A stretch of 64,000 bases of DNA from Desulfomicrobium sp. ZS1 (GCF_024204645.1 NZ_CP100351.1:2294001-2358000), one strand, 5' to 3'; positions 1 through 9,447 are shown, numbered from the stretch's first letter. The notes: generated from the letters alone by a model not told the origin. Numbers and translations are program-made.

Positions 1-101
1 CTTTCGACCTTTGACATGTCCACCTTTACGACGGACTCGTCTTCCGTGCAGGCGGCCATGGTGAACACCAATAAAAGAATCAGAAGTCGCGCAAACGTCA
101 T
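1..101 (-). CDS. N-terminus of a small lipoprotein (partial, cut by window edge)
   Basis: Reading leftwards from an ATG at 101-99 the first residues are MTFARLLILLLVFTMAACTE, a textbook lipoprotein signal: short charged start, hydrophobic stretch, and a lipobox (MAAC) with the cysteine at residue 18. A purine-rich ribosome site (gaaga-ggga) lies just upstream of the start. After the cysteine comes an acidic stretch (TEDES). The gene runs off the left edge, so nothing beyond about 33 residues is visible and no function can be given. It is divergent from the HDOD gene to its right. Confidence 0.7.
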   Translation of the reverse strand, partial: MTFARLLILLLVFTMAACTEDESVVKVDMSKVE

Positions 102-398
102 GGTCCCTCTTCGGCTATATTATTTCTATCCGATGCCTTACCTCAAAAGGCCAAAACCAACAACCAGAAGGTTTCTCCGTCCTTTAAGCGCAGGCGCTTC
201 CGGCCATTCGGATTCATTGCGGAAACGGCATCATCAGAGGATGGTCCAAGGCGTAGGACGAGGCGATCGTCCACGCTGCATGCAGGCCGAAGGCTTTTTT
301 TGGGAGCAAACCCCCCGCGTCCTTCATCAATGCTTGATGCGCGGCCGCTGACATTGTATCGGTATGCACGTCAACAAACCTCAACACCGGATACAATC

Positions 399-1262
399 AT
401 GCACTCGGTCAAACGACTTGCCCATATCGATTTCAATATTCCGGGCGTGAAAGCCGTCGGAATGGAACTGATGAGACTGATCAACTCCCCAAACCCCGAT
501 ATGGAAGCCTTCGCCCGGACCGTCGAGCTCGACCCGGCCATCTTTGGCTCCATCCTGGCCTGCGCCAATTCCCCTTTATTCGCCGGTATTGCGGAAATTT
601 CGGATTTGCGAGTTGCGCTGAACCGACTTGGCATGAAGGAAATTCGCCGAATCATCTTCCATGTAGTCCTCGAATCGGCATTCAGATCCGACAACGCGGA
701 AATCAACAAGCTTCTGCGCGCCATCTGGAAGCAGAATCTGGCCGTTTCGCTGACCATGCAGCGGCTCATCCAGGAATGCCCGCAGGTAAAAGCCCTGCCC
801 ATGGAAATGGTCTCCATGATCTATCCTCTTGGTCTCATGCATGTCATCGGCATTCCGGTGCTCGCCATCAATTTTTATGAAGCATTCGCAAAATTCATCC
901 ATGAAGACCTCTCGCGTCCGTTGCCGGAAATCTATGCGCGTGAAAAAGAGCTCTTCGACGGATTCGATCACTTTGAACTGGGCGCGGAATTGATCAAGCG
1001 CTGGGGCTTTCCGGATTTTGTGCCCGACATCATCTCAACCTACCATGTGCCCGAACCGAGCCTCGATGCACACAGCCGCACCTTGCATTCCCTGCTGCGT
1101 TTTGCCCGCCATCTTGCCCAGGAACTTGGTTTTGCGGCGCTTCCCGGCGCACCCGAAGGCTTTTGGCTGGAAAGCAACACTCTCGACGTATCCAAGGTGA
1201 ACACCCAGGAAATCATGGCCGATGTCACTGATCAGCTCAAGAAAATAACCGCCATGTTTTAG
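399..1262 (+). CDS. HDOD domain signalling protein
   Basis: A 287-residue cytoplasmic protein whose first two thirds match the HDOD domain, a degenerate HD-type fold found in signalling proteins that lacks the catalytic His-Asp pair. Family signs are the early DPAIFGSILACANSP segment (DP..F.kiL..aNSp) and the following alanine/leucine-rich helices with RLGMKEIRRII. HDOD proteins are usually tied to regulation of motility, c-di-GMP or stress pathways; no partner domain (EAL, GGDEF, PAS) is fused here. The start at 399 is chosen because homology begins there; the frame stays open further upstream to about 300 and no strong ribosome site settles the start. A clear terminator follows the stop. 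Confidence 0.8.
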   Translation: MHSVKRLAHIDFNIPGVKAVGMELMRLINSPNPDMEAFARTVELDPAIFGSILACANSPLFAGIAEISDLRVALNRLGMKEIRRIIFHVVLESAFRSDNAEINKLLRAIWKQNLAVSLTMQRLIQECPQVKALPMEMVSMIYPLGLMHVIGIPVLAINFYEAFAKFIHEDLSRPLPEIYAREKELFDGFDHFELGAELIKRWGFPDFVPDIISTYHVPEPSLDAHSRTLHSLLRFARHLAQELGFAALPGAPEGFWLESNTLDVSKVNTQEIMADVTDQLKKITAMF

Positions 1263-1283
1263 TGAGCCGCCCTGGATAAAAGA

Positions 1284-1325
1284 AAAGGCCGCCGCGCCCA
1301 TTACGGACGCGGCGGCCTTTTTTCG
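1284..1325 (+). terminator. Rho-independent terminator after the HDOD gene
   Basis: Perfect 13-bp stem (aaaggccgccgcg, 1284-1296, with its complement at 1308-1320) and an 11-nt loop, followed by a run of T. Because the left arm is preceded by A residues it may also work for the convergent fadL-type gene. Confidence 0.9.
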
Positions 1326-1349
1326 TGCCGAACCGGATTGACCGGACGG

Positions 1350-2591
1350 TCAGAATTTATACGTCACGCTCAAGCCCGCCATGTGGGCACGGGCGTCTTC
1401 GCGGGTCAGTTCGAGGATGCCTGATTTGAGTCTGGCCTCGTAGTCTCGATCCTTCATCCAAAGATAGCCGTAGGACGCGTCCACGGCCCAGGCTTCGTTT
1501 ATCTTCCAGCCTGCGCCCAGGGTCACAATCTGCCGGTCCGTACAGGGCACGGCATAATCCTCATAATCGTCATTGACCGGAGACTGGTCGTAAACGTAGC
1601 CCGCGCGCAGATCGACGCTATCGGTCAATGCGTACTCGGCGCCGAACTGGAATCTCCAGGCGTTGTGCCAGTTCTTGGGGCTTTCCAACTTGTCGCCGCC
1701 GAATCCGAGTTGCGGATCATCATAATTGACGATCAAAGATTTGTAGGCGCTCCACTTGGTCCACACCGCATCGAATTCCAGACTAAGGCGCTCCATGGGC
1801 TTGACCATCACGCCCATAGTCACGGATTCGGGAATGGGCTCGGTACCGGAAACCTCCGTACTTTTAAAACCCAGATCCGCGATTCCCTTTTGCGTGAAGT
1901 CTCCGTCGCCATGCACCGTCAGCTGGATTTCGCTGCGCCACATGAGGCCGAACGCCAGCCAGTCGAAGGGTTTGTAACGCGCTCCGAGATTCATGCCGTA
2001 GCCCCACCCGTCCGCGGATATTTCATGAAGGACGTCGGTATCATCCGTAGTCGGATGCCTGAAGGTCATATCATACCCAAAATCCAGATAGGTCGCCTCC
2101 ACGCCCACGGCCAGGGAAAAGGCGTCGGAAAACCTCATGGCCAGGTTCGGATTGATGGAGACGGACTTGATGGCCGCGCGGGAGCAGTTGTAGCGTCCCG
2201 CCCAGGTATCGGCATCCTCGTACTCGGTACCCAGTCCAACCCGGGAGAACATGCCCAGCCCGAACCAGTAATTGTCCGAAAGCTGGTGCGTGTAATACAT
2301 GGTGGGCAAAGCCCAGACCGAATCCGCGAAGTCCATGTCTTCCACCAAATCCGATTTCACATCCATGGTCGCAGAAGGCGCAATGGCCGTAGCCCCGATC
2401 TGAATCTGTTTGCCTGGTACGTCGGTGATGCAGGCCGGATTGTAGGCCACGGACGAAGGGTCCCCATCCCGGGCCACCATGGCCCCGCCCAGAGCGTTGC
2501 CCCTGGCGCTCCATTCATAGACGCCATAGCCTGCGGCCCATGCCTGCAATGGACAAAGAACAACGCAGAGCACAAAAATCCATCTTCGCAT
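1350..2591 (-). CDS. FadL/OmpP1-type outer membrane transport protein
   Basis: A 413-residue precursor that starts with a classical signal peptide (MRRWIFVLCVVLCPLQAWA, cleaved before AGYGVYEWSARG). Right after it come the hallmarks of the FadL family: a G-N-A-GGAMVA hatch segment and YNPA (the NPA kink-type motif), followed by many alternating hydrophobic/aromatic strands and a terminal aromatic residue (VTYKF), as expected for a 14-stranded beta barrel inserted by the Bam machinery. The family carries long-chain fatty acids or other hydrophobic molecules across the outer membrane. Start 2591 is preferred over an upstream in-frame ATG at 2624 because it begins the signal peptide and has a gggagaagaga ribosome site. 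The substrate cannot be read from the sequence. Confidence 0.88.
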   Translation of the reverse strand: MRRWIFVLCVVLCPLQAWAAGYGVYEWSARGNALGGAMVARDGDPSSVAYNPACITDVPGKQIQIGATAIAPSATMDVKSDLVEDMDFADSVWALPTMYYTHQLSDNYWFGLGMFSRVGLGTEYEDADTWAGRYNCSRAAIKSVSINPNLAMRFSDAFSLAVGVEATYLDFGYDMTFRHPTTDDTDVLHEISADGWGYGMNLGARYKPFDWLAFGLMWRSEIQLTVHGDGDFTQKGIADLGFKSTEVSGTEPIPESVTMGVMVKPMERLSLEFDAVWTKWSAYKSLIVNYDDPQLGFGGDKLESPKNWHNAWRFQFGAEYALTDSVDLRAGYVYDQSPVNDDYEDYAVPCTDRQIVTLGAGWKINEAWAVDASYGYLWMKDRDYEARLKSGILELTREDARAHMAGLSVTYKF

Positions 2592-2642
2592 TTCTCTTCT
2601 CCCGCTTGTGATTTGGCCTGCCAATGTTGACAGAGCCCCGAG

Positions 2643-2670
2643 ACTGTAGCAGACAAAAATATAACGTCAA
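2643..2670 (-). promoter_or_regulatory. Possible sigma-70 promoter for the FadL-type gene
   Basis: On the minus strand ttgacg (2670-2665) and tacagt (2648-2643) are spaced by 16 bases, about 50 bases before the start codon at 2591. The minus-10 box matches TATAAT at only four of six positions, so this is a suggestion from pattern alone. Confidence 0.3.
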
Positions 2671-2739
2671 TGAACTATTATGCATTTCCAGTTCATTTTT
2701 TATGAATCACCCTTTTTGCCATACAGCGCCGGTGAATCG

Positions 2740-4371
2740 ATGACAGTAAGCGAGCTTTTGGATTTCTACTCCCCTCGACTTGAGGACATGAGCGATCTGG
2801 CCTTGATTCTTGACCAGACGGGCGCTGTGCTTTTCGCCAACGAGGCTGTGCGTAAAATCCAAAGCGCTCCGCCCAAGAGCCTCGCTCCAGAGGACATCAT
2901 TGAACAGTTGCGGGCGCAAGGCCGGGCCGGAGAATTCTCAAACCTGCCAGACAACACCCCGCCTGTGCGCGAGGCCCGGTTACGCGTCATTCTCCCCGAT
3001 GGTGCGGGAACGCGCCACGTAAACTGGAAATTCGTCGGCATCCCGGCGACTGACGGCGCGATTACGCTCGCATGGGGCACCTTTCGGGCTACCGGCCCCG
3101 GCCAGGAAATGGGTTTCACCGTTCTGCCAAACGGCATCATCCAGGCCGCAAGCCCTGCCTTATGCAGCATCTGCGGCTATTCGCGAGACGAACTTGTCGG
3201 CAGACCCGCAAGACAATTCTATTACACTGCCGCCTCGCGCAAGCGCATCGTCAATCAATTAAATGAGCGCAACGAAGTCGAAAACGGAGCGGTCACCCTG
3301 CGCTGCAAGGATGGCTCCCCGCTGACTCTCTGGTACAGCGCCGAATCCATACGGGGCACAAACGGACGGATTCTTGCCTACAGTGGATTTTTCCAGCAAC
3401 GCCCCTTCACCTTTTCCTCCAAGCTGGCCGGCGAATTCACGCGTATCGTCGATGCTCTCCCCGACCTGGCCTGGGTCAGCGGACGGGACTTGCGCATCGT
3501 CGCGGCCAATCAGGCCTATCTGAGGGCCTACAAACGCGAACGCGCCGAAGTCATCGGTCAAAGCGAATACGACTTCCTGGATCCCGAACAGGCGCGTTTT
3601 CCCATCGAGGCGGCTCTCAAGGTCTTTGAAGAAAAGCAGGAACTCCTGCACCCCGCCGTGCCTCATCTGACTGATCCGCAAGTCTGGTACCGGGTCATTC
3701 GCCGTCCCATCTTCGACGACGACCGCCAGGAGGTCATTGGTCTTCTGGGGATTGCCCAGGATATTTCCGCCAAGGTTGTGCAGGAAAACGCCTTCATGGA
3801 ACAACTGCGCGTTCGGGAGGAGGATGTGGTCGTGGTCACCGACGACCAGGGCCGCATTCTGCGCCGCTCAGCCCAAACGTTGAACCCTTCAATATACGGA
3901 CGGCCACAAACCTTTGACGCCTACACCCTCGACATGCGGCCGGTACTCGACCTCTTGCATGCCGATGATCTACCCGCAGTGCGAAAGGCCATGCACCTTG
4001 TTCTGCGCGAACGTCGCGAACAGCATCTGGAATGCCGCATCCGTAATCAGGCCGGAAACTACTCGACGGTCCTCGCCAGGCTGCTCTTTCACGATGCCAT
4101 ATACGGCGAACCTCGCATGTACGTAGTCGTGCGCGACATTACCGAGCAGATGGGCTTGCGCAAGGCGACCATGGTCATCGAGCGGCTCAAGCTGGCCTCG
4201 GGGGCGCGCACGGACCGGGAGCTGGCATCTTTTCTCAATGTATCCGCCGCAGCCATTTCCAACGCACGTAAAAACGAGAGAGTCCCTCCGGACTGGATCA
4301 TCGACACCGGACTGCGCACCGGCCGCTCCATCGACTGGATCGTCAGCGCGGTGGTGCCCAATCAGGCCTGA
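2740..4371 (+). CDS. PAS-domain sensor with C-terminal phage-CI-type helix-turn-helix
   Basis: A 543-residue cytoplasmic protein with several PAS folds: residues about 5-115, 120-220 (FTVLPNGIIQAASPAL with GYSRDEL, a typical PAS entry), 235-345 (ALPDLAWVSGRDLRIVAAN, ending in LLGIAQDIS, a PAC-like end) and 350-475 (ending YVVVRDITEQ). The last 65 residues (LASGARTDRELASFLNVSAAAISNARKNERVPPDWI) resemble the bacteriophage CI repressor helix-turn-helix domain, so this is most likely a one-component transcription regulator in which the PAS tiers sense a ligand or redox state and the tail binds DNA. No kinase, GGDEF or sigma-54 ATPase part is present. The start at 2740 follows a ggtga ribosome site; an upstream ATG at 2680 is in frame but less likely. 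Confidence 0.82.
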   Translation: MTVSELLDFYSPRLEDMSDLALILDQTGAVLFANEAVRKIQSAPPKSLAPEDIIEQLRAQGRAGEFSNLPDNTPPVREARLRVILPDGAGTRHVNWKFVGIPATDGAITLAWGTFRATGPGQEMGFTVLPNGIIQAASPALCSICGYSRDELVGRPARQFYYTAASRKRIVNQLNERNEVENGAVTLRCKDGSPLTLWYSAESIRGTNGRILAYSGFFQQRPFTFSSKLAGEFTRIVDALPDLAWVSGRDLRIVAANQAYLRAYKRERAEVIGQSEYDFLDPEQARFPIEAALKVFEEKQELLHPAVPHLTDPQVWYRVIRRPIFDDDRQEVIGLLGIAQDISAKVVQENAFMEQLRVREEDVVVVTDDQGRILRRSAQTLNPSIYGRPQTFDAYTLDMRPVLDLLHADDLPAVRKAMHLVLRERREQHLECRIRNQAGNYSTVLARLLFHDAIYGEPRMYVVVRDITEQMGLRKATMVIERLKLASGARTDRELASFLNVSAAAISNARKNERVPPDWIIDTGLRTGRSIDWIVSAVVPNQA

Positions 4372-4470
4372 ATCCGACTCGCCGCGCCGCATTATGCGAG
4401 CATGTGAGCATTGTGCTTGCGGCGCGACATGGATAGAAATCCCACTTTGAACACCAACCGGAGATTTTCC

Positions 4471-5799
4471 GTGAAACCATTCCTTCATCTGCTGCTGCTT
4501 TTCATGATCACGGCCTGCGCAGGCCATCAGGCAAACTCCTCGGCTGCGCAGGACAAATGGCTGGCCCTGAACAGGGAATTCATCGCGCTTCACACCAAAG
4601 GCTCCTATGACCAGGCCTTGACGGCGGCCCAGCAAGGGGTCGCGCTGGCGCAGGAATTCATGCCCAGGGACAACGCCGACCTGGCTACTTCGCTGAATAA
4701 TCTCGGCGTGACGTACGCGGCCATGGGCAGATTCGAGGAAGCCAGGGACCCGCTGGAAAGAGCCCTGGCCATGCGTGAAAAAGTGCTGGGCCCCAATCAC
4801 CCCGAAGTGGCCACGACCCTAAGCAATCTCGGAGAACTTTACGTGGACATGAACCTGCCCTCCGAAGCGGAAGATGCGTTCATCAGGGCGCTTGAAATCC
4901 GGGAGGCCGAACTCGGGTCCGAGAACGCCGATCTTGCCGAGACCCTGAACAACCTCGGCGAACTCTACCTGCGCAGAGGACTTCTCGATCAGGGCGACAC
5001 ACTGCTGCGACGGGCGCTGGCCATCAGAGAAAACAAACTGGGGCCCGGTCATCCGCAGGTCGCCCGCACCCTCGACAATCTGGCCGGAATAGAACAGGCC
5101 CGCAAAAACTATCCACAGGCCCAGGAACTGCTGGAACGATCGCTGCGCATCAAGGAAGCGGCCCTGGGACCGGATCACCCCTGGCTGGCCGTCACCCTGA
5201 CCAGCCTGGCGGAAGTCCTCATGGCCCAAGGCATGATCGCCGACGCCGAACCTATGGCGCGCAGGGCCGTAAACATTGGAGAGGCAGCATACGGCAGCGA
5301 CGGCGTGCGCATGGCCCTTCCCCTGGCGACCCTGGGCAACCTGATGCGAAGCCAGGGGCGATTCGACGAAGCCGAAGAGATGCTCACCCGTGCGCTGCAC
5401 CTGCAAGAACAGGCGTTGCCGGCGGATCATCTCGACATCGCAGTTTCCCTTGGCAACTTGGCCTCAGTTCATTATGCCCAAGGTCGTTTTGCCGAGGCCA
5501 GATCAGATTATGAACGCGCGCTCGTCATCAGCGAAGCAGGCCTTGGCCAAAAGCATGGGGATGTGGCCCAGCTCCTGCACAATCTGGGAGTGGTGAACCG
5601 CAAGCTCGGCGATCTGGATCAGGCCGGGACCTTGCTCATGCAGGCGCTGTCCATCCGTGAGGCTCTGTTTGGCCCATCGTCTCCCGCCGTGGCCGACACT
5701 CTGGAGGCACTGGCCTTCACCATGAAGGATGCAGGCGACACGGCTTCAGCGGCCGCATATCTGGAGCGGGCCAAGGCCATCCGCGGACAAAAGAAGTGA
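4471..5799 (+). CDS. Tetratricopeptide-repeat lipoprotein
   Basis: 442 residues beginning VKPFLHLLLLFMITACAG, a lipoprotein signal with cysteine in the ITAC lipobox. The mature part is almost entirely made of about nine 42-residue TPR units of the kinesin-light-chain type, each with the pattern ..ATTLSNLGELY...G...EAE....RAL.IRE..LGP.HP... Such proteins are protein-protein interaction scaffolds on the periplasmic face of a membrane. The start is a GTG at 4471, picked because GGAG lies seven bases upstream and because it begins the signal peptide; an earlier ATG at 4411 adds residues that do not fit a signal. The partner is unknown. The gene is followed by 180 bases and then motA. Confidence 0.85.
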   Translation: MKPFLHLLLLFMITACAGHQANSSAAQDKWLALNREFIALHTKGSYDQALTAAQQGVALAQEFMPRDNADLATSLNNLGVTYAAMGRFEEARDPLERALAMREKVLGPNHPEVATTLSNLGELYVDMNLPSEAEDAFIRALEIREAELGSENADLAETLNNLGELYLRRGLLDQGDTLLRRALAIRENKLGPGHPQVARTLDNLAGIEQARKNYPQAQELLERSLRIKEAALGPDHPWLAVTLTSLAEVLMAQGMIADAEPMARRAVNIGEAAYGSDGVRMALPLATLGNLMRSQGRFDEAEEMLTRALHLQEQALPADHLDIAVSLGNLASVHYAQGRFAEARSDYERALVISEAGLGQKHGDVAQLLHNLGVVNRKLGDLDQAGTLLMQALSIREALFGPSSPAVADTLEALAFTMKDAGDTASAAAYLERAKAIRGQKK

Positions 5800-5983
5800 T
5801 AAAAACGACCGGGGAACCGCAACCTGTGACGTTTTTTGGTCCGTTTCGGGGAAAAGTCTGAATCTCGGGATTAGACGTTTCACTTCTTTTTCGATAGGTG
5901 GATAAACTTCTTGCCATGGCGATATTCCGCCACCACGATTCAAGACGAATTTCAATTCAAAGTCAGGAGCGAGTTACAACGCA

Positions 5984-6835
5984 ATGTTTGCGATTATAGG
6001 CTTATTGGTTGTTATAGGCTGTGTTGCGGGTGGCTACGTCATGGGCCACGGAAATCTCAGCGTTCTATGGCAGCCCGCTGAATTCATCATCATTCTCGGC
6101 GCGGCGATCGGCACGTTCCTCATCGCGTCGCCAATAAAAGTCATCAAACTCACGATGAAGGGCTTTGCCAGCGCCTTCAAAGCCAAGGCTCCGGGCAAGG
6201 ATGAATATCTCCAATTGCTGCGCACGCTTTACGACCTGCTGACCCTGGCCAAGCACGAAGGCATCATCGCCCTTGAAAGCCACGCCAACAAACCCAAAGA
6301 AAGCAGCATCTTCACGCCATACCCCTTTGTCATCAAGAACCACCACGTGCTCGATTTCATCTGCGACAACGTGAAGACCTACGCCATGGCGGGCATGGAA
6401 CCGCACGAATTCGAAACCCTCATGGACATCGACATCGATGCGCATCACGAAGAGGAGATGATCGCCGCCGGCACAATCAACAAGCTCGCCGACTCCATGC
6501 CCGCCCTGGGCATCGTGGCCTGCGTTCTGGGCGTGGTCATCACCATGGGTGCCATCAACGAACCTCCTGAAATCCTGGGTAAGCACATCGGCGCGGCCCT
6601 GGTCGGCACATTTTTCGGCATCCTGATGGCTTACGGATTCGTCGCGCCGTTCGCCACCAACGTCGAACACCAGGTCCGGGACCAGCATACGCTCATGAAC
6701 GTGGCCAAGACCGCCATCATGTCTTTTGCCCTCGGGTGGGCTCCGGCCCTGGCGCTGGAAGCCGCCCGTCGCGCAGTGCCCAGTTCGTCCCGCCCCACCT
6801 TTGAAGAACTTGAAAACGCCGTGCGCAAGAAATAG
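5984..6835 (+). CDS. motA: Flagellar motor stator protein MotA
   Basis: 283 residues with the usual MotA length and topology: two N-terminal membrane segments (starting MFAIIGLLVVIGCVAGGYVMG and EFIIILGAAIGTFLIAS), a long cytoplasmic loop carrying the charged residues that act on the rotor, and two C-terminal membrane segments (MPALGIVACVLGVVITMG and GAALVGTFFGILMAYGFVAPF). The conserved PALGIVA proline region before TM3 is intact. MotA forms a pentamer around a MotB dimer and drives rotation of the flagellum with ion flow. MotB begins 34 bases downstream, so the two are an operon. An aggag ribosome site lies rather far (14 bases) from this ATG, but the reading frame and first membrane segment support the start. 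Confidence 0.95.
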   Translation: MFAIIGLLVVIGCVAGGYVMGHGNLSVLWQPAEFIIILGAAIGTFLIASPIKVIKLTMKGFASAFKAKAPGKDEYLQLLRTLYDLLTLAKHEGIIALESHANKPKESSIFTPYPFVIKNHHVLDFICDNVKTYAMAGMEPHEFETLMDIDIDAHHEEEMIAAGTINKLADSMPALGIVACVLGVVITMGAINEPPEILGKHIGAALVGTFFGILMAYGFVAPFATNVEHQVRDQHTLMNVAKTAIMSFALGWAPALALEAARRAVPSSSRPTFEELENAVRKK

Positions 6836-6869
6836 TCCGCCATGGTCGAACAGGATACAGTGAGACATC

Positions 6870-7772
6870 ATGGCCGATAAAAAAGCCGTCATCATCAAAA
6901 AGGTCAAAAAAGGCGGACACGGCGGGCATCACGGCGGGGCCTGGAAGATCGCCTATGCCGACTTCGTCACCGCCATGATGGCCTTCTTCCTATTGATGTG
7001 GCTCTTGAACAACGTCAGCGAGGAAAAGAAGGAGCAGCTCTCCATCTATTTCAAGGAATTCTCCGTCATCGAAGGCCTGCCCCCGTCCATGAACGTGGGC
7101 GCAGGAGGCCAGAGCGCCGCCGACCCGCAGCTCAAGCCGCTCATCATGGAAGGAACCACCGGCATGTTCACCGAAGGCAAATCCCAGGAAGAAGTCCTCA
7201 AGGAAGCCATGGCCAAGATGATCGAAGAGCGGCTGAAGGAATACAAGGAAGAACTCATTATCGACACCTTTGATAACGGGGTGCGCATCCAGATGCTCTA
7301 CGGAGAGGGCAATCCTTTTTTTGATTCGGCCAGTTCCCAGCTGACCGGCGACGCGCGCAATGTGCTCAAAGTCATAGCCGACACCGTTCGCGACCTGCCC
7401 AACCAGATCGCGGTGGAAGGCCACACCGACGCCGTCCCGCTTGGAGGCCCCAGTTCTCGCTACACCAACTGGGAACTCTCCACGGACCGGGCTTCATCCG
7501 CACGCGTCATCCTTGAAGAATTCGGGCTGGACCCCAAACGCATGGTCAGGGTAGCGGGATATGCCGCCACGCAACCACTGATCCGCGAAAATCCGGAGGA
7601 TCCCCGCAACCGCAGAGTCAGCATTCTCCTCTTCAACGACCCCACACGGGCCCCTGTGGACATGAACTCGACATCCGGAGAAAATGGTCAGCTCTCCGTC
7701 AATCCCCTTCTCAACGGAACAGCCGTGCCGACGGCGCCCACAAGCGCGCCTCCCCTGCCCTCCAGAAACTGA
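6870..7772 (+). CDS. motB: Flagellar motor stator protein MotB
   Basis: 300 residues: a lysine/glycine/histidine-rich cytoplasmic tip (KKVKKGGHGGHHGG), one membrane segment beginning WKIAYADFVTAMMAFFLLMW that contains the ion-carrying aspartate (YADF), a plug/linker region, and a C-terminal OmpA-like peptidoglycan-binding domain (about residues 150-255) with VEGHTDAVPLGG and the NRRVSILL end motif. It anchors the stator to the cell wall and forms the ion channel with MotA encoded just upstream. The C-terminal tail after residue 255 is proline/serine-rich and probably disordered. A strong terminator follows. Confidence 0.95.
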   Translation: MADKKAVIIKKVKKGGHGGHHGGAWKIAYADFVTAMMAFFLLMWLLNNVSEEKKEQLSIYFKEFSVIEGLPPSMNVGAGGQSAADPQLKPLIMEGTTGMFTEGKSQEEVLKEAMAKMIEERLKEYKEELIIDTFDNGVRIQMLYGEGNPFFDSASSQLTGDARNVLKVIADTVRDLPNQIAVEGHTDAVPLGGPSSRYTNWELSTDRASSARVILEEFGLDPKRMVRVAGYAATQPLIRENPEDPRNRRVSILLFNDPTRAPVDMNSTSGENGQLSVNPLLNGTAVPTAPTSAPPLPSRN

Positions 7773-7814
7773 ACTTTGTCCTTGTGTCGTCACCATATGA
7801 ACGACACAAAAAAG

Positions 7815-7855
7815 AACCCCCTGCTCGCAGTCACGCGCAGGGGGTTTTCCTTTTT
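7815..7855 (+). terminator. Rho-independent terminator after motB
   Basis: Perfect 10-bp stem aaccccctgc / gcagggggtt (7815-7824 and 7837-7846) with a T-rich tail. It sits between the convergent motB and helicase genes and A residues on the other side suggest it may stop both. Confidence 0.85.
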
Positions 7856-7890
7856 AACTGGAATAACAGCCAGTCACATCAAAATCCAAC

Positions 7891-9225
7891 TCAGGATGCG
7901 GCTGACGCCACTCCGAATACGCCCCGTCCCGGGGAGCTTGAACGGCGGGGGTTGCCGGAACGTCCGGCAGGAGAGCGCGAATCGGAGGTATTTCTCGGCG
8001 CAGGCCGTCCTGATCTGCCGGAAGGGGCATTGCGGCCGGGAGTTCTGCCGGGCGCACGGGCAGGACGCGGTTCTTCAAAGGAAGCCTCGTCGCCGCCGCT
8101 TGAATAGGCAAAACCTTCAAGACGCACCCGCTCCAGACGGCCACCCAGGATGCGCTCGATGGCATTGATCTGGGCGGAGTCTTCCGGCGTGACCAGGGTT
8201 ATGGCCTCGCCGCTCTTGTCGGCGCGGCCGGTGCGTCCGATACGGTGAGTATAGCTCTCGGCCGTATCCGGCAGATCAAAATTGACGACATGGGAAATAC
8301 GCACGCAATCGATGCCGCGAGCCGCTATGTCCGTGGCGACCATGATGCGGTATTTGCCGCTGCGGAAACCTTCCAAGGCTTCCTGTCTGCGATTCTGGGA
8401 CAGGTTGCCCTGCAAGGATGTCGCAAGCATCCCTTTCTGCTCCAGCTTGCGGGCCAGGCTCTTGGCGCGATGCTTGGTGCGGGTGAAGATGAGCACGCAG
8501 TCATGCGGAGTCCTGCCCAGATACGCTTCAAGCAAGCCCATCTTCTGCCCGGCGGAGACCGGGAGGAGGGTATGCCGGATCTTTTCGGGCGGAGCCGTAT
8601 TGGAGACCTGAACCACCGAGGGCTGAACCAGAACCTGATCGGCGATCTTGCGGATCTCGGGGGGCATGGTCGCGGAAAAAAGCAGATTCTGCCGTTTGGC
8701 CGGCAACTTGGCCATGATCCGGCGCAGGTCCGGCAAAAAGCCCATGTCGAACATGCGGTCCGCTTCGTCGAGAACCAAGGCATTCACATGTGACAAGTCG
8801 ACCAAGCCGCGATTGACGAGATCCAGCAAACGTCCGGGGCATGCCACCAGGACGCTCGCCTGACGGGCGGCCTTGACCTGCGGAGTTTCACCAACACCGC
8901 CGAAAACCGCCGCGGAGCGGATGCCGGTCTGTTTGCCAAGAGAAATGAAGGTTTCGTGAATTTGCAGGGCAAGCTCGCGGGTTGGAGCCAGAACAAGCAC
9001 GCGCACCGGGCCGCGCACGGAAATTCCGTCATTGATCATGCGCTGCAAGAGGGGCAACGCGAAGGCAGCGGTCTTGCCGGTGCCGGTCTGGGCCAGACCG
9101 AGAACATCCTTGCCGGCGAGCACCGAAGGAATGGCCTGAATCTGAATGGGGGTGGGGGTAACATAGCCGCAGTCACGGATGCCAACGTTCAAACGCTGGT
9201 CAAAAGAAAAAGAGGAAAAATCCAC
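7891..9225 (-). CDS. DEAD-box ATP-dependent RNA helicase, RhlE type
   Basis: 444 residues with the full set of DEAD-box motifs in order: Q motif (FDQRLNVGIRDCGYVTPTPIQIQAIP), Walker A AQTGTGKTAAF, PTRELALQI, GGVGE, Walker B DEADRMFD, SAT, then the second RecA domain with RGIDC and HRIGRTGR. The C-terminal 65 residues are arginine/proline/glycine/serine-rich and probably bind RNA. RhlE-type helicases remodel structured RNA in ribosome assembly, decay and cold adaptation. The start is taken as GTG at 9225, which has AGGA six bases upstream and starts the Q-motif region (VDFSSFSFDQ); the frame is open to 9360. A second helicase of the same class lies at 10.1 kb on the other strand. Confidence 0.92.
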   Translation of the reverse strand: MDFSSFSFDQRLNVGIRDCGYVTPTPIQIQAIPSVLAGKDVLGLAQTGTGKTAAFALPLLQRMINDGISVRGPVRVLVLAPTRELALQIHETFISLGKQTGIRSAAVFGGVGETPQVKAARQASVLVACPGRLLDLVNRGLVDLSHVNALVLDEADRMFDMGFLPDLRRIMAKLPAKRQNLLFSATMPPEIRKIADQVLVQPSVVQVSNTAPPEKIRHTLLPVSAGQKMGLLEAYLGRTPHDCVLIFTRTKHRAKSLARKLEQKGMLATSLQGNLSQNRRQEALEGFRSGKYRIMVATDIAARGIDCVRISHVVNFDLPDTAESYTHRIGRTGRADKSGEAITLVTPEDSAQINAIERILGGRLERVRLEGFAYSSGGDEASFEEPRPARAPGRTPGRNAPSGRSGRPAPRNTSDSRSPAGRSGNPRRSSSPGRGVFGVASAAS

Positions 9226-9447
9226 AAATGGTCCTGTGGTTGGAGGAAAATCAACGACTGGCGTGATGAACAATCGAAGGCCGGACGTGCCGGAAGAATG
9301 GAAAATCTCCAAGACGAGATGATGACGGGCCGTTGTCGGACAGGGTCCGCAAGGCTTCAAGGCTCTAGTCTGCTCACGCGAGAGAGGTGAGCCATAAGCC
9401 CCTTTGATATGGAATGCAAAGAAAATAATGAGGGCAAAAAAACAAAA

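Noticed and set aside
16-351. 111-codon plus-strand frame at the left edge
   Set aside because: Overlaps the lipoprotein start on the minus strand, has no ribosome site and no protein pattern.
5800-5983. Sigma-28 flagellar promoter for motAB
   Set aside because: A ggataaac...gcgata pattern is present near 5900 but the spacing is three bases too short for the known consensus.
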